Shown: positions 49,961 through 58,105, counted from the stretch's first letter. The stretch: DNA of 64,000 nucleotides from G020348385 sp964410125 (GCA_964410125.1 CAYPGQ010000005.1:1-64000); one strand, 5' to 3'. Numbers and translations are program-made. Notes: generated from the sequence alone by a model not told the origin.

Positions 49961-52342
49961 ATGCTCAAAATCAGAAAAGGAACTCTTCTTTTTGCTCTGG
50001 AAGTCATAGCCATCTCTTCGTATTTCGCGTATGAAATAGCTCAAAATCAGCTGGATTCAAAACTCTCTCCGACCTTTACTTTTTTTCTATTTTTCCTGCT
50101 TTTATCTGCTGGCTTAGGAGGAATTTTATATTCTCTATTGAAATTTTACTCCCAAAAAATGGCATTATGGCTAGATGTGAGTGCTCAAGAGGTCAGGCGT
50201 TTTACCATCCTTTCTTTTGCTCCTTTTTTTTTTCTTGTGCTGGTGTTCATTCAGAAATTTGTCTTTCTCAATGAAATCAGCCATATTGTTTTGGTCGTCT
50301 CGACCCTTGGCTTCATTTATCTCCATTTGTTTTTTCTCTACCGCTTAAATAGGCAGCAACTAGAGATCTTTCCGAAGCTAAGCCGTGCAAAAATCGCTCT
50401 TCTCTGTTTTGCCTTTGCAGGTATTGTTTATATCTTGGCAGCTTCTGGTATCTTGTTTACTCCATATCCCATTACTGGGGATGAACCCCATTACCTCTTA
50501 ATTACAAAAAGCCTTATATCCGATGGGGATGTCAATCTTTGGAACAACTACCAGAATAAAGATTATCTGGAATTTTATCCGGGGCGGCTTGACTCTCATA
50601 CAACAACAGGTAAAAGAGGTTCCCAGTTCCAATACTCAAGGCATATGCCTGGATTATCTGTTCTGCTTTTGCCTGCTTATGTGGTAGGAACCAGAATTGG
50701 CAAAGTATCGGCATCCGTTTTAAGTAAACCGATGTCTGAAAAGGGCGTTCTGATTCTGGCCATCAGGTTTTTTTTATGTGTCTTAGCCGCGGCTTTAAGC
50801 GGAATGTTCTATTTAGTCGTGGATACCCTGCTGAAAAATCGCAAAGTATCTCTCATCACATGGGGCCTTTTTGGTTTCACGACTCCTCTTTTGTTCTATT
50901 CTTTCCAGATCTATCCCGAAGTAGTCGTCGCGCTCATTTCCATCTCTCTCATGTATCTTATTATTATCAAGTCCGATTGGAGGTTGTCCCGTTTATTGCT
51001 TGCAGGAATCGGGATCGGGATTTTGCCTTGGTTCGGAATAAAGTATATGGTCATTTCAGCCGGATGTGGTCTTCTGTTTATATTCTCTTTTCTCAGGCAA
51101 AAGCAAAAAATAAAAAATTATTTCTATCTAGCGCTTCCAATTTTCCTTTCGGCTGTTTTTTTTCTATTTTTTCTATGGTCCCTGTATGGGAAACTATCTC
51201 CCGTGGTTGTTTACAAAGGAACGACTGGAGATGGCAGTGTCTCATTTAATGCTTTATATCATTATAACCCGATCGAGTTCTTGAGGTGTTGGATTGGATA
51301 TTTGTTCGATCAACGAGTCGGCCTTTTCATTTATTCCCCTATTTTTGTTCTGTTTTTTCCAGGTTTGATCCTTTGGTTTAGGAAAAATAAAAAAGAAGCT
51401 TTGTCTTTGTTTTTTCCACTGATCCTGTACTGGGCTTTTTGTTCCCTGAGTTATTATTGGGGAGGCTACTGCCCCCCGGGAAGGACCTTGCTACCGGTTT
51501 TGTGGATTATGTGTTTGTTCATGGGAGGGGCCATGTATTGGTCTGGGAAGAAAAAGCCTGTTGTCATCATGCATTTATTGGTTGGTCTTTCCTTTCTGAA
51601 CACATATCTTCTAGCGCAAAACACACGCCTCCTCTACCACGAAAACCTTTCCTTTCATTGGGCAGAGTCTGGAAAAGTCAGCAATGTGTTGCATTCGCTG
51701 AGCAATGCCTTCATCGATTTTACGAAGTTCGTTCCTTCGCTGTCCAGCCAGGAAGGAATCACTTGGATCCCGCTATTTTTTTGGATTCTTTTGTCTCTTT
51801 TGATAGGATTTTTCTTCATTAGAAGGGTGCGGAAATCCAATGGACGGATTTTGTGTCAAAAGATAATGGTTCCAATGGGAGCGGTTTTTCTCGTATGTGC
51901 AGCTGTTGTACTTTATTCTTTTCTAGACATTCGCCTCGATGAACAAAAGTCTTTCCAAACAAAGGATGTTCATGTTTATTTCCAGGATGAAAATACATAT
52001 GGCCATGAAATGAATGGTTTTTGGACAAAGGGAGCCAGCAAAGCAGAGATTATTGTAAAAAGCCCGAGAAAAGCATCAAGTATCGACTTGAGACTGACAT
52101 GTTCTTCCAGGGGAAAAACGATGGTGCGAGTAGGGAATGCGATTAGAATTTTGGGCAAAAAAAATAACGGAGAATCTGAGATAATGGTTTCCTTTCCCAA
52201 ACCTGTGGGATTTGCATGGGGAGGGAATCATTTATATGCGATAAAAATCAGAGGGGAGAGCAGTTTTGTGCCCCGCAAGCGGGATAAGAAGTCAACGGAT
52301 AGCAGGTTTTTGGGGGTATTTGTTAGAGTTGAAGTTAATTAA
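49961..52342 (+). CDS. Large multi-pass membrane protein, probable lipid-dependent glycosyltransferase
   Basis: 793 residues with about 14 hydrophobic segments in the first 650. After five helices comes YPITGDEPHYLLITKSLISDGD (Asp174 and Glu175 in the first large periplasmic loop), the acidic motif position of GT-C fold enzymes such as ArnT and PMT-type mannosyltransferases. LKVNEEYK-like soluble features are absent; the last 130 residues form a beta-rich periplasmic domain (KSFQTKDVHVYFQDEN). A GT-C enzyme moving a sugar from a polyprenyl phosphate donor to an envelope glycan or protein is likely. It converges with two cytoplasmic glycosyltransferases, supporting a role in surface glycans. 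Confidence 0.65.
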   Translation: MLKIRKGTLLFALEVIAISSYFAYEIAQNQLDSKLSPTFTFFLFFLLLSAGLGGILYSLLKFYSQKMALWLDVSAQEVRRFTILSFAPFFFLVLVFIQKFVFLNEISHIVLVVSTLGFIYLHLFFLYRLNRQQLEIFPKLSRAKIALLCFAFAGIVYILAASGILFTPYPITGDEPHYLLITKSLISDGDVNLWNNYQNKDYLEFYPGRLDSHTTTGKRGSQFQYSRHMPGLSVLLLPAYVVGTRIGKVSASVLSKPMSEKGVLILAIRFFLCVLAAALSGMFYLVVDTLLKNRKVSLITWGLFGFTTPLLFYSFQIYPEVVVALISISLMYLIIIKSDWRLSRLLLAGIGIGILPWFGIKYMVISAGCGLLFIFSFLRQKQKIKNYFYLALPIFLSAVFFLFFLWSLYGKLSPVVVYKGTTGDGSVSFNALYHYNPIEFLRCWIGYLFDQRVGLFIYSPIFVLFFPGLILWFRKNKKEALSLFFPLILYWAFCSLSYYWGGYCPPGRTLLPVLWIMCLFMGGAMYWSGKKKPVVIMHLLVGLSFLNTYLLAQNTRLLYHENLSFHWAESGKVSNVLHSLSNAFIDFTKFVPSLSSQEGITWIPLFFWILLSLLIGFFFIRRVRKSNGRILCQKIMVPMGAVFLVCAAVVLYSFLDIRLDEQKSFQTKDVHVYFQDENTYGHEMNGFWTKGASKAEIIVKSPRKASSIDLRLTCSSRGKTMVRVGNAIRILGKKNNGESEIMVSFPKPVGFAWGGNHLYAIKIRGESSFVPRKRDKKSTDSRFLGVFVRVEVN

Positions 52343-52359
52343 CCTGGATAATTCAGGTT
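52341..52359. repeat. CCTGAATTATTCA-family palindrome between convergent genes
   Basis: AACCTGGATAATTCAGGTT is a 19-base near-palindrome whose left end overlaps the stop codon of the membrane protein gene. It occupies most of the 28 bases between two convergent genes and is the reverse complement of the copy at 14530. Confidence 0.6.
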
Positions 52360-52370
52360 AAAGGCCTTGA

Positions 52371-53591
52371 TTATACCAGTCCTGAAAGGGCGATCGCTTC
52401 AGTTGTCACTTTTTTCGAGGAAAAAAAGTCCATCAGTTTTTCCCAATCTGTCTGAATACGAAGAAAGTTGTAATATGGATTTTCTTCAGAGTCAGCTTGA
52501 ATTTTTGCTAGATAGATGTTTCTCATGCATTCCATGGCGCCTTGGGGATCTCCGGCACACATATAATCCAAGGCAAGCATTTGGTTGGATCGGTATATTT
52601 TTTCTTCAAGGTCATCTTTAAGAAATTCTCCTGGGTAGGGATCTAGTTCTGAAGCATGAAGAGGATGCAAACCTGGATATCCCTCCTGACCATTCAGCTT
52701 CTTTTTTTCGAAAACAAACCGGAATATATCTTCCCTTACCTGTTCCCATTTGGGCGAAGTTTTTGGCGGAGCCATGTGTTTGATGGAGAGCTGATTATCC
52801 AGGTAGGTCTTAAACCCGAACATCCGGGCATTGATCAGAAAATCAATGTCTTCTCCTCTAGGGATTGAAGGATCGAAGGGTATACGGGTGAAGAGGTCCT
52901 TGTGCAAAACCAGATTTCCTCCGAAGGCAAATGGTGTAACTTCAAGCCTCGGTTCCTCAGCAATTATCTGTTTGAATGCCCTGTTCATGCAGTCGATTTT
53001 GTTCCAGTAGGTCATCCAAGGAAGGATTTCCCTATTGAGGAGGAAGTCATCGTCAGGATTGATATAATAACCAGCCACTGCCAGGATTCTTTCTCCGTGC
53101 TTTTCTTGATCGATGAACTCAAGGGCCTTATCCATGAAATCCGGATCCTCGAATATTTCGTCATCATCGATCAGGACAGCTATCTCAGAGCCTAACAGGT
53201 GCGGAACAAAGGTGCAGAGGTTGCGGACATTGGAATAGCCGTCAAGTTGGAGCAAGGATGTCATCTCTTCCTTTTTTTTCAGGGATAAAAATTGGTGAAT
53301 TTTCGATAGATGGGAGTAAGAAAAAAGAAAAGTTTCCACATTCTTTGCGTGGTCCTCGATGATGGAAGCAATTTTGTTCTCCGCATCTTCCCGGATATCC
53401 GATGCCGTAGCCACCCCTAGTATCACGAGTTGGAAATCTTTGCTTTTGATGATGGAAAGGCTATCGAGGAGGCGGCCGAGGGTTCCTTCTTCATCCAAAG
53501 GTGTGGGATGGTCATAGATGGTATCCGTTTCTTTACGTCCTTCCTCTTTTTTCCGTCCCCAGTAGCTGGGGATAACCATGGTGACTTTCAT
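52371..53591 (-). CDS. Glycosyltransferase family 2-like protein
   Basis: 406 residues. The N-terminus KVTMVIPSYWGR is a GT-A first strand. Around residue 145, EIAVLIDDDEIFEDPDFMDKAL contains the DDD (DXD) metal and nucleotide-sugar motif. Later GGNLVLHKDLFTRIPFDPSIPRGEDIDFLINARMFG gives the ED catalytic-base region of GT2 enzymes. The C-terminal 100 residues are helical with no known domain. It should be a cytoplasmic enzyme using a nucleotide sugar; acceptor and sugar are unknown. Its ATG overlaps the stop of the GT4 gene by four bases, so the pair is translationally coupled. Confidence 0.8.
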   Translation of the reverse strand: MKVTMVIPSYWGRKKEEGRKETDTIYDHPTPLDEEGTLGRLLDSLSIIKSKDFQLVILGVATASDIREDAENKIASIIEDHAKNVETFLFSYSHLSKIHQFLSLKKKEEMTSLLQLDGYSNVRNLCTFVPHLLGSEIAVLIDDDEIFEDPDFMDKALEFIDQEKHGERILAVAGYYINPDDDFLLNREILPWMTYWNKIDCMNRAFKQIIAEEPRLEVTPFAFGGNLVLHKDLFTRIPFDPSIPRGEDIDFLINARMFGFKTYLDNQLSIKHMAPPKTSPKWEQVREDIFRFVFEKKKLNGQEGYPGLHPLHASELDPYPGEFLKDDLEEKIYRSNQMLALDYMCAGDPQGAMECMRNIYLAKIQADSEENPYYNFLRIQTDWEKLMDFFSSKKVTTEAIALSGLV

Positions 53592-54823
53592 TTTTTTCTC
53601 CCTTTTGTTTGGCTTAGAGGAGGTTTGGACATCATGTCCTCCAATACAGCCTCCAATCGGGCTACGCCTTTATCCCAGGCATAGCGATCCTCCATGAGCT
53701 TTCGTGCATTGTTCTGTATCCTTTGGTAGAGATCGATGTTCCCGATCAAATCCGCGATTCCTTTGACAAAATCGTCGGGCCTATCGGCAAGGATTATGTT
53801 TTCGCCATCGGAAGCAGGGATGCCTTCTGATCCCAACCGGGTGGATACCACAGGACGGCCCAACGCCATGGCTTCCAGTATTTTCCCCCGGAATCCGCCT
53901 CCGAGCCTCACAGGACAGATGAACACTTTGCCTTTCCGCAAGTAGGGAGTGACATCGTCCACGGTTCCCGTCACAACAATAGATTTATCTGCAGAAAGAC
54001 GGGTGATTTCTGGGGGTGGAGACTGGCCCACCACATAGAATTTCAGATCCGGCAGGGCCTTTTTCAGGCGTGGCCATATTTCTGCATGGAAATACAGGAC
54101 GGCATCCACATTCGGATAATGGAGGTAGTTGCCAAGAAATACCAGGCTGTTATCTTCTTCAGCTTGAGGGGAAAAGGCGAAGGTTTCCACATCCACGCCA
54201 TGGGGGACGATGGCGATGTCAAGATCCGGGCAGATCGCTAAAAGTTTGTCTTTTCCTTGTGGGGTCAAGGCAAGGACTTTGTCGGCGTTCCTGTACATGT
54301 CGAATTCATATTTTTTCAAGCCTTTGAGATTGATCGCCTCTTTCAGTTTATCGAGACCGAGATTCTGATGCTGGAAACTTTTGAGACGGGCCAGATAATA
54401 ACATTCGTGGACGGACATGATCCTTCTTGTGGGAGGTAGATCTGGATTTTTATGAAGAAATTGGCCCATGACCGAATATTCGGCGATGACAAAATCGTAG
54501 TTGTCTTTTTTCACCATTTCTGCGATGGTGTGCGCCATCTCTTCGGAATCATGAATCCGGAGAAAGTAGTAGGGGACAGGGGATAAAAAAAAGTGCGCCG
54601 CTGCTTTTATTAGAGAGCGTTTGGCTGGCAACGGAACGAGTTTTAAGTCATGGCAGAACGGCTGTACAGAGGGAATGTGTATTTCGTCTCCCGGTTTGCT
54701 GAAGGCCGTGAGAGAGACCAAGTGCTTTTTCGCAAGATATTTCAGCCGGTTGTAGATAATGATCGGCCCGCCAATGACTTTCGAATGCGGGAATTCCTTG
54801 CAGGCGATCAAGATTTTCATCAT
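53588..54823 (-). CDS. Glycosyltransferase family 4 (group 1)
   Basis: 411 residues with a GT-B fold. The N-terminal domain begins MKILIACKEFPHSKVIGGPIIIYN, with a glycine-rich loop. The C-terminal domain has VPHGVDVETF, VFLGNYLHYPNVDAVLYF, LKFYVVGQSPP, VTPYLRKGKVFICPVRLGGGFRGKILEAMALGRPVVSTRLGSEGI, which includes the E(x7)E-type GT4 signature. It transfers a sugar from a nucleotide donor to a growing surface glycan. The first ATG (54823) has no ribosome site but a promoter whose -10 box ends six bases upstream. The GT2 gene overlaps its end. Confidence 0.88.
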   Translation of the reverse strand: MMKILIACKEFPHSKVIGGPIIIYNRLKYLAKKHLVSLTAFSKPGDEIHIPSVQPFCHDLKLVPLPAKRSLIKAAAHFFLSPVPYYFLRIHDSEEMAHTIAEMVKKDNYDFVIAEYSVMGQFLHKNPDLPPTRRIMSVHECYYLARLKSFQHQNLGLDKLKEAINLKGLKKYEFDMYRNADKVLALTPQGKDKLLAICPDLDIAIVPHGVDVETFAFSPQAEEDNSLVFLGNYLHYPNVDAVLYFHAEIWPRLKKALPDLKFYVVGQSPPPEITRLSADKSIVVTGTVDDVTPYLRKGKVFICPVRLGGGFRGKILEAMALGRPVVSTRLGSEGIPASDGENIILADRPDDFVKGIADLIGNIDLYQRIQNNARKLMEDRYAWDKGVARLEAVLEDMMSKPPLSQTKGRKK

Positions 54824-54829
54824 CGCACT

Positions 54830-54859
54830 TTCATATCAAAATCAGGCAGCTTTTGTCCA
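54830..54859 (-). promoter_or_regulatory. Promoter directly in front of the GT4 gene
   Basis: On the minus strand TGGACA (54859-54854) and TATGAA (54835-54830) are 18 bases apart. The -10 box ends six bases before ATG 54823, which would make the transcript leaderless. Confidence 0.4.
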
Positions 54860-54933
54860 GCAAAATAAAATAAGGAGGTTTTTTTCCATTATAACTTACC
54901 CACACAAAATGGAAGAGAACCAAGAGGGAAAGC

Positions 54934-55332
54934 CTATTTTATTTTCAGGGCAATAAGCTTTTTCACCTGTTTTATAATGGCGGAAACCGTATTTTCGACG
55001 ATTATCCGGCCTTTTTCCCTGGTTGCCAGGGTAGGATCCCCCCATATTCCTGTGGGGCTGAAGTGCTCTTTTCCATCAGGATCGCGCGTCAAACCTCTTC
55101 GGTCAGGCCGAGAATCATAGTCTTTCACGGCCTTGGACATGTCGACCGTTTCCGGAGCGAGATACAGCATCATGGATGTTTCCCCCTCGTCCGCATGTGT
55201 GCCGCCTTCTTGGAGTGCTTTTTCCGCTTCCATCCAAGTGAGGTTTTCGAGGACCACAGATGCTTTGTCTGCATAGGATACAAAGGGATTCAGAATAAAA
55301 AGGATTAAAACTAACAGTTTAAGTTTCTTCAT
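54934..55332 (-). pseudogene. Creatininase-family protein missing its catalytic core
   Basis: 132 residues from ATG 55332 with a signal peptide ending near VSYADK. After the signal it reads VVLENLTWMEAEKALQEG, the usual N-terminus of creatininase-family amidohydrolases. It then jumps at once to GTHADEGETSMMLYLAPE, a motif found some 130-170 residues later in the family, and continues to a normal C-terminus. The metal-binding ExxH, HxP and TD blocks are gone. The frame stays open, so this is an in-frame internal deletion. The product may be made but should be inactive. It follows the radical SAM gene with a one-base gap. Confidence 0.7.
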
Positions 55333-55333
55333 T

Positions 55334-56329
55334 CTAACTCCAGTCGAAAGGATTTTTGCGATTAAAATCCGGTGTCCGGTGTTCCTCTGATGTGAAAGGC
55401 TCGGGTTGGATAAACAAGGTTTCGAATCCGCAATCGAGCGCTTTCTCCACCACTTTGTTATATTCCTCGACATCCAGGGGCCTTTGCAGGCTGGCGGGAG
55501 CTTTGTGGCAGGGTTTGTATTGGCTCATCAAGCTAAGAGCGGTTCCAACCCTGCAATTTTGGGCCAGCCACCGGAGGACCTTTATTGAGTCTTCGTTTTG
55601 TCCGGGCAGAACCAAGTGCCGAATGATAAGTCCTTTTTGTGCAATGTCTTGGTCATCACAAATAAATGCCGGCATTTGGCGATACATTTCTTGGATCGAA
55701 GCACTGGCAAAAAGGAAGTAGTCGGATGCTTGAGAAAGAGTCTGGCTCAGCTGGGAGGAGAAGTACTTGCAGTCCGGGAGATAGATGTCCACGATTCCAT
55801 CTAAATATTGAATAACTTCGGCTTTTTCATACCCGTTTGAGTTGTACACCAAGGGAATTCGGAGTCCATGGTTGTAGGCCTTTTGTAAGGCTTTCAAAAT
55901 GGGAAGAAGAATGTGGGTAGGGGAGACCAGGTTGATGTTCAGCGCCCCAATATTCTGGAGGCCGATCATTTGTGCAGCAATATCATCCGCAGTCTGTTCT
56001 TTTCCTTGGTTGAACCAGCTGAGTTGGTAGTTTTGGCAGAAGCAGCATTTCAGGTTGCATCCGGAGAAAAAAAGAGTTCCCGATCCTGGCCGGGGAACTG
56101 TTGATTTATCCGTTTTTTCGGCACAGTCATGAAGACCGCTTAAAACGGGTTCCTCCCCGAAATGGAGGATAGCATGGGAAAGAATGGCTAGATCCGCCGT
56201 CTGGCAAAATCCTTTTTCGCCGGATTTTCTGTCGACTCCACATTCTCTCGGGCAGAGCTTGCACTCTGTTTCGTGTCTAGCTAGATGATACAGAGCTTCT
56301 TCGATTTTATCTAGTTTTTGCTTTTGCAT
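55334..56329 (-). CDS. Radical SAM protein, pyruvate formate-lyase-activating enzyme-like (COG1313 type)
   Basis: 331 residues. An N-terminal cysteine cluster (ECKLCPRECGVDR, residues 17-29, plus GFCQTA) precedes the radical SAM motif CNLKCCFCQN (CxxxCxxC) near residue 90. SGTLFFSGCNLKC and LVYNSNGYEKAEVIQYLDGIVDIYLPDCKYF follow in the usual order of the PflA-like group. It binds a 4Fe-4S cluster and S-adenosylmethionine. Standard PflA lacks the first Cys block; this subgroup is widespread but its substrate is not established. The creatininase remnant follows directly. Confidence 0.85.
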   Translation of the reverse strand: MQKQKLDKIEEALYHLARHETECKLCPRECGVDRKSGEKGFCQTADLAILSHAILHFGEEPVLSGLHDCAEKTDKSTVPRPGSGTLFFSGCNLKCCFCQNYQLSWFNQGKEQTADDIAAQMIGLQNIGALNINLVSPTHILLPILKALQKAYNHGLRIPLVYNSNGYEKAEVIQYLDGIVDIYLPDCKYFSSQLSQTLSQASDYFLFASASIQEMYRQMPAFICDDQDIAQKGLIIRHLVLPGQNEDSIKVLRWLAQNCRVGTALSLMSQYKPCHKAPASLQRPLDVEEYNKVVEKALDCGFETLFIQPEPFTSEEHRTPDFNRKNPFDWS

Positions 56330-56396
56330 TTAGACATGTATTTTCTGTCTTTAGGCTCTCCTTTACTATAATTATTTTTCCTCCGTTCGTAAATAG

Positions 56397-56573
56397 CCTG
56401 AATTATTCATAAACATGATTTTTTTTACGGAATTTAATGTTATATGCATTGAAATCAGGGACATATTGCCAGAAATTGGGGACATGTACCGATTTGTTTT
56501 GAAATCGGTAACGTGTCCCCTGAATTTCTGGTACATGTCCCTTGATTTTAAGCTCGTACATGAATAATTCAGG
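56397..56573. mobile_element. 177-base MITE-like element with perfect 14-base terminal inverted repeats
   Basis: CCTGAATTATTCAT (56397-56410) and ATGAATAATTCAGG (56560-56573) are exact reverse complements. Between them lies a long imperfect hairpin: arm 56452-56495 and arm 56502-56549 pair over about 44 bases around a six-base loop. Both arms contain GGGGACA/TGTCCCC-type blocks (GGGGACATGTACC). Such blocks recall repeats mobilised by REP-associated (IS200-like) transposases, but no transposase is present in the window. The element sits upstream of two divergent genes. Confidence 0.6.
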
Positions 56574-56577
56574 GTAA

Positions 56578-56603
56578 CCTGGATAATTTATGAATTATCC
56601 AGG
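56578..56603. repeat. Perfect 11-base inverted repeat of the CCTGGATAATT type
   Basis: CCTGGATAATT and AATTATCCAGG are exact reverse complements separated by TATG. The repeat stands five bases after the MITE-like element and belongs to the same motif family, giving three family ends within 45 bases. It may be a hairpin-forming protein-binding site or a second nested end. Confidence 0.6.
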
Positions 56604-56621
56604 ATAGCTAAAAAAGCCTGA

Positions 56622-56649
56622 TTGACATTCTTTTTTAATTGAATATTAT
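56622..56649 (+). promoter_or_regulatory. Promoter of the small permease gene
   Basis: TTGACA (56622-56627) and TATTAT (56644-56649) are 16 bases apart. The -10 box ends eight bases before ATG 56658, so the leader would be one or two bases at most. Confidence 0.45.
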
Positions 56650-56657
56650 AGGAACAA

Positions 56658-57137
56658 ATGCTGAATGATTTTGTGGAATTCCTGAATAATTTTCAATTGA
56701 ACAGGGAGTTCATTGTCCTGATCGTGAGCATGCTCCCGATATTCGAGCTCCGGGGAGCCATTCCGTTGGCAGTGCTCCATTTTAACATGCCGGTGCTCAC
56801 CGCATTCCTGCTATCCTGGATAGGCAATTTGATCCCCATCCTGCCCATAATTTATTTTCTGGAGCCGATTAGAAAAGCCCTCTCCCACATAAGGATTGTG
56901 GATAAGTTTTTTAAATGGTTTTACTCTCGGACCTACAGGCGAGGAAAAAAAGCCATGAAATGGGGTGCCATCGGCCTTTCTCTTTTTGTCGCTATTCCCT
57001 TGCCCGTGACAGGTGCGTGGACCGGCTCTGTGGTGGCGATTCTATTTGATATCAAACCCCGGTATGCTTTTCCGGCGATAATCTTGGGGGTAACTATTGC
57101 CGGAATCCTTGTGTCCGCTTTTGTCTCAATATTTTAA
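56658..57137 (+). CDS. Small multidrug export-type membrane protein (PF06695 family)
   Basis: 159 residues, typical for the family. Four to five membrane helices; the N-terminal VLIVSMLPIFELRGAIPLAVLHF and the second-half IGLSLFVAIPLPVTGAWTGSVVAILF are the two family repeats (ELRGAIP and PLPxTGAW/G). The family was named after a drug-resistance phenotype, but its real substrate is unclear and it is distantly related to DedA-type membrane proteins. The gene has a close promoter and stands alone, converging with surE. Confidence 0.88.
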   Translation: MLNDFVEFLNNFQLNREFIVLIVSMLPIFELRGAIPLAVLHFNMPVLTAFLLSWIGNLIPILPIIYFLEPIRKALSHIRIVDKFFKWFYSRTYRRGKKAMKWGAIGLSLFVAIPLPVTGAWTGSVVAILFDIKPRYAFPAIILGVTIAGILVSAFVSIF

Positions 57138-57142
57138 CTAAT

Positions 57143-57156
57143 CCGGATTATTCACG
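57143..57156. repeat. CCTGAATTATTCA-family motif, diverged copy
   Basis: CCGGATTATTCACG in the 29-base gap between the convergent small permease and surE genes. It matches CCTGAATTATTCACG (46516) with one substitution and one missing base, and lies at the same kind of place, a 3'-3' junction. Confidence 0.4.
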
Positions 57157-57166
57157 ATCTTAAGAT

Positions 57167-57949
57167 TTATAGGATTTCCGTTTCGAGCGATTCCAGCATT
57201 TTATGGAGTTTGACAGACTGGACATAGGTTAGGTCTGTGGAGTCGTTTTGGAGAGGCGTTACGGTTATGTATCCTTGTTTAATGATCATAACATCGCTGT
57301 CTTTATCCCCGATAGCCTTGGGATTCCCGGTCCCGATCCAATAATAAAGCCGTCCTCTGGGATCCTCTTTTTCGATGACGCGCGGATTGTACCTTTTTTG
57401 GCCGAGGTGCGCTATTTTGATACCTCTCAAGGGAGGAGCGGGAATATTGATGTTCAGGAATATTCCTTGAGGAAGGGGATTTTCCAGGATTTCCCTGGCG
57501 AGGGTGTGCACGATCTTAGCAGCCGCAGCGAAGAAAAAACAGCCCTCCTTGTCGGGAATAAGAGAAACGGCCATCGAAGGGATGTCGAGAAAAGCTCCCT
57601 GTCTGGCGCCCGCTACGGTCCCGGAGTAAAAGGTATCCTGTTGTCCGAGATTCGGCCCATGATTGATCCCGGAGATGAGCAGATCGGGAATTCGAGGCAG
57701 GAACTTCTGGACAGCCAGGTACACACAATCTGCCGGTGTTCCGGTCACTGCATATCTATTTTTTTTGACGGGCTTAACACGCAAAGGATGATGGAGTGTT
57801 AGGGCCAGGGAAGAAGCGCTTTTTTCTTGATCCGGGGCGACGATATAAATCTGACCCAAATTGGTGAGTTCATCGGATAAAACAGAAATTCCCTCTGCAT
57901 ACAAACCGTCATCATTGGTCAACAAGATCAGCGGTTTTGTCATTATCAT
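57167..57949 (-). CDS. surE: 5'/3'-nucleotidase SurE
   Basis: 260 residues from ATG 57949; an ATG two codons later and a TTG upstream are alternatives. GAGGT lies about ten bases before the chosen start. The N-terminus KPLILLTNDDGLYAEGI has the conserved metal-binding NDDG. IYIVAPDQEKSASSLALTL, GTPADCVYLAVQKFL and LLISGINHGPNLGQQDTFYSGTVAGARQGAFLDIPSMAVSL complete the family pattern, including the Asn of SGINHG. It dephosphorylates nucleoside monophosphates in the cytoplasm and is often linked to survival in stationary phase. TTGACA at 57984-57979 could be its -35 box, but no good -10 is evident. Confidence 0.95.
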   Translation of the reverse strand: MIMTKPLILLTNDDGLYAEGISVLSDELTNLGQIYIVAPDQEKSASSLALTLHHPLRVKPVKKNRYAVTGTPADCVYLAVQKFLPRIPDLLISGINHGPNLGQQDTFYSGTVAGARQGAFLDIPSMAVSLIPDKEGCFFFAAAAKIVHTLAREILENPLPQGIFLNINIPAPPLRGIKIAHLGQKRYNPRVIEKEDPRGRLYYWIGTGNPKAIGDKDSDVMIIKQGYITVTPLQNDSTDLTYVQSVKLHKMLESLETEIL

Positions 57950-58028
57950 CGGTTTAATTACCTCTTTCAAGCCAATGCTGTCAATTTAAAACTGTCCTTA
58001 AATAACCTTCTATTTCATCAAACGTTCC

Positions 58029-58105
58029 CAGCATACACGACGTTGCGACTGAAGGGAGCAATGTCCCGAAGGGCGAGGGCAATATAACCCGTAGCGTATA
58101 TGCTG
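58029..58105. repeat. Imperfect inverted repeat flanking the AT-rich island
   Basis: CAGCATACACGACG (58029-58042) and CGTAGCGTATATGCTG (58090-58105) are related as imperfect inverted repeats around a GA-rich core with repeated AAGGG/GAAGGGCGAGGG blocks. The region is GC-richer than the neighbouring cassette and separates surE from the defence-like genes. It may mark an insertion boundary or be a structured element at the 3' end of the helicase transcript. A short GGGAT/ATCCC hairpin follows at 58122-58137, over the helicase stop codon. Confidence 0.4.

Noticed and set aside
58029..58105. CRISPR repeat or tRNA-like structure beside the defence-like genes
   Set aside because: Only one inverted pair exists, with no spaced direct repeats and no cloverleaf with a T-loop or anticodon arm. 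No CRISPR array or cas gene was seen anywhere in the window.
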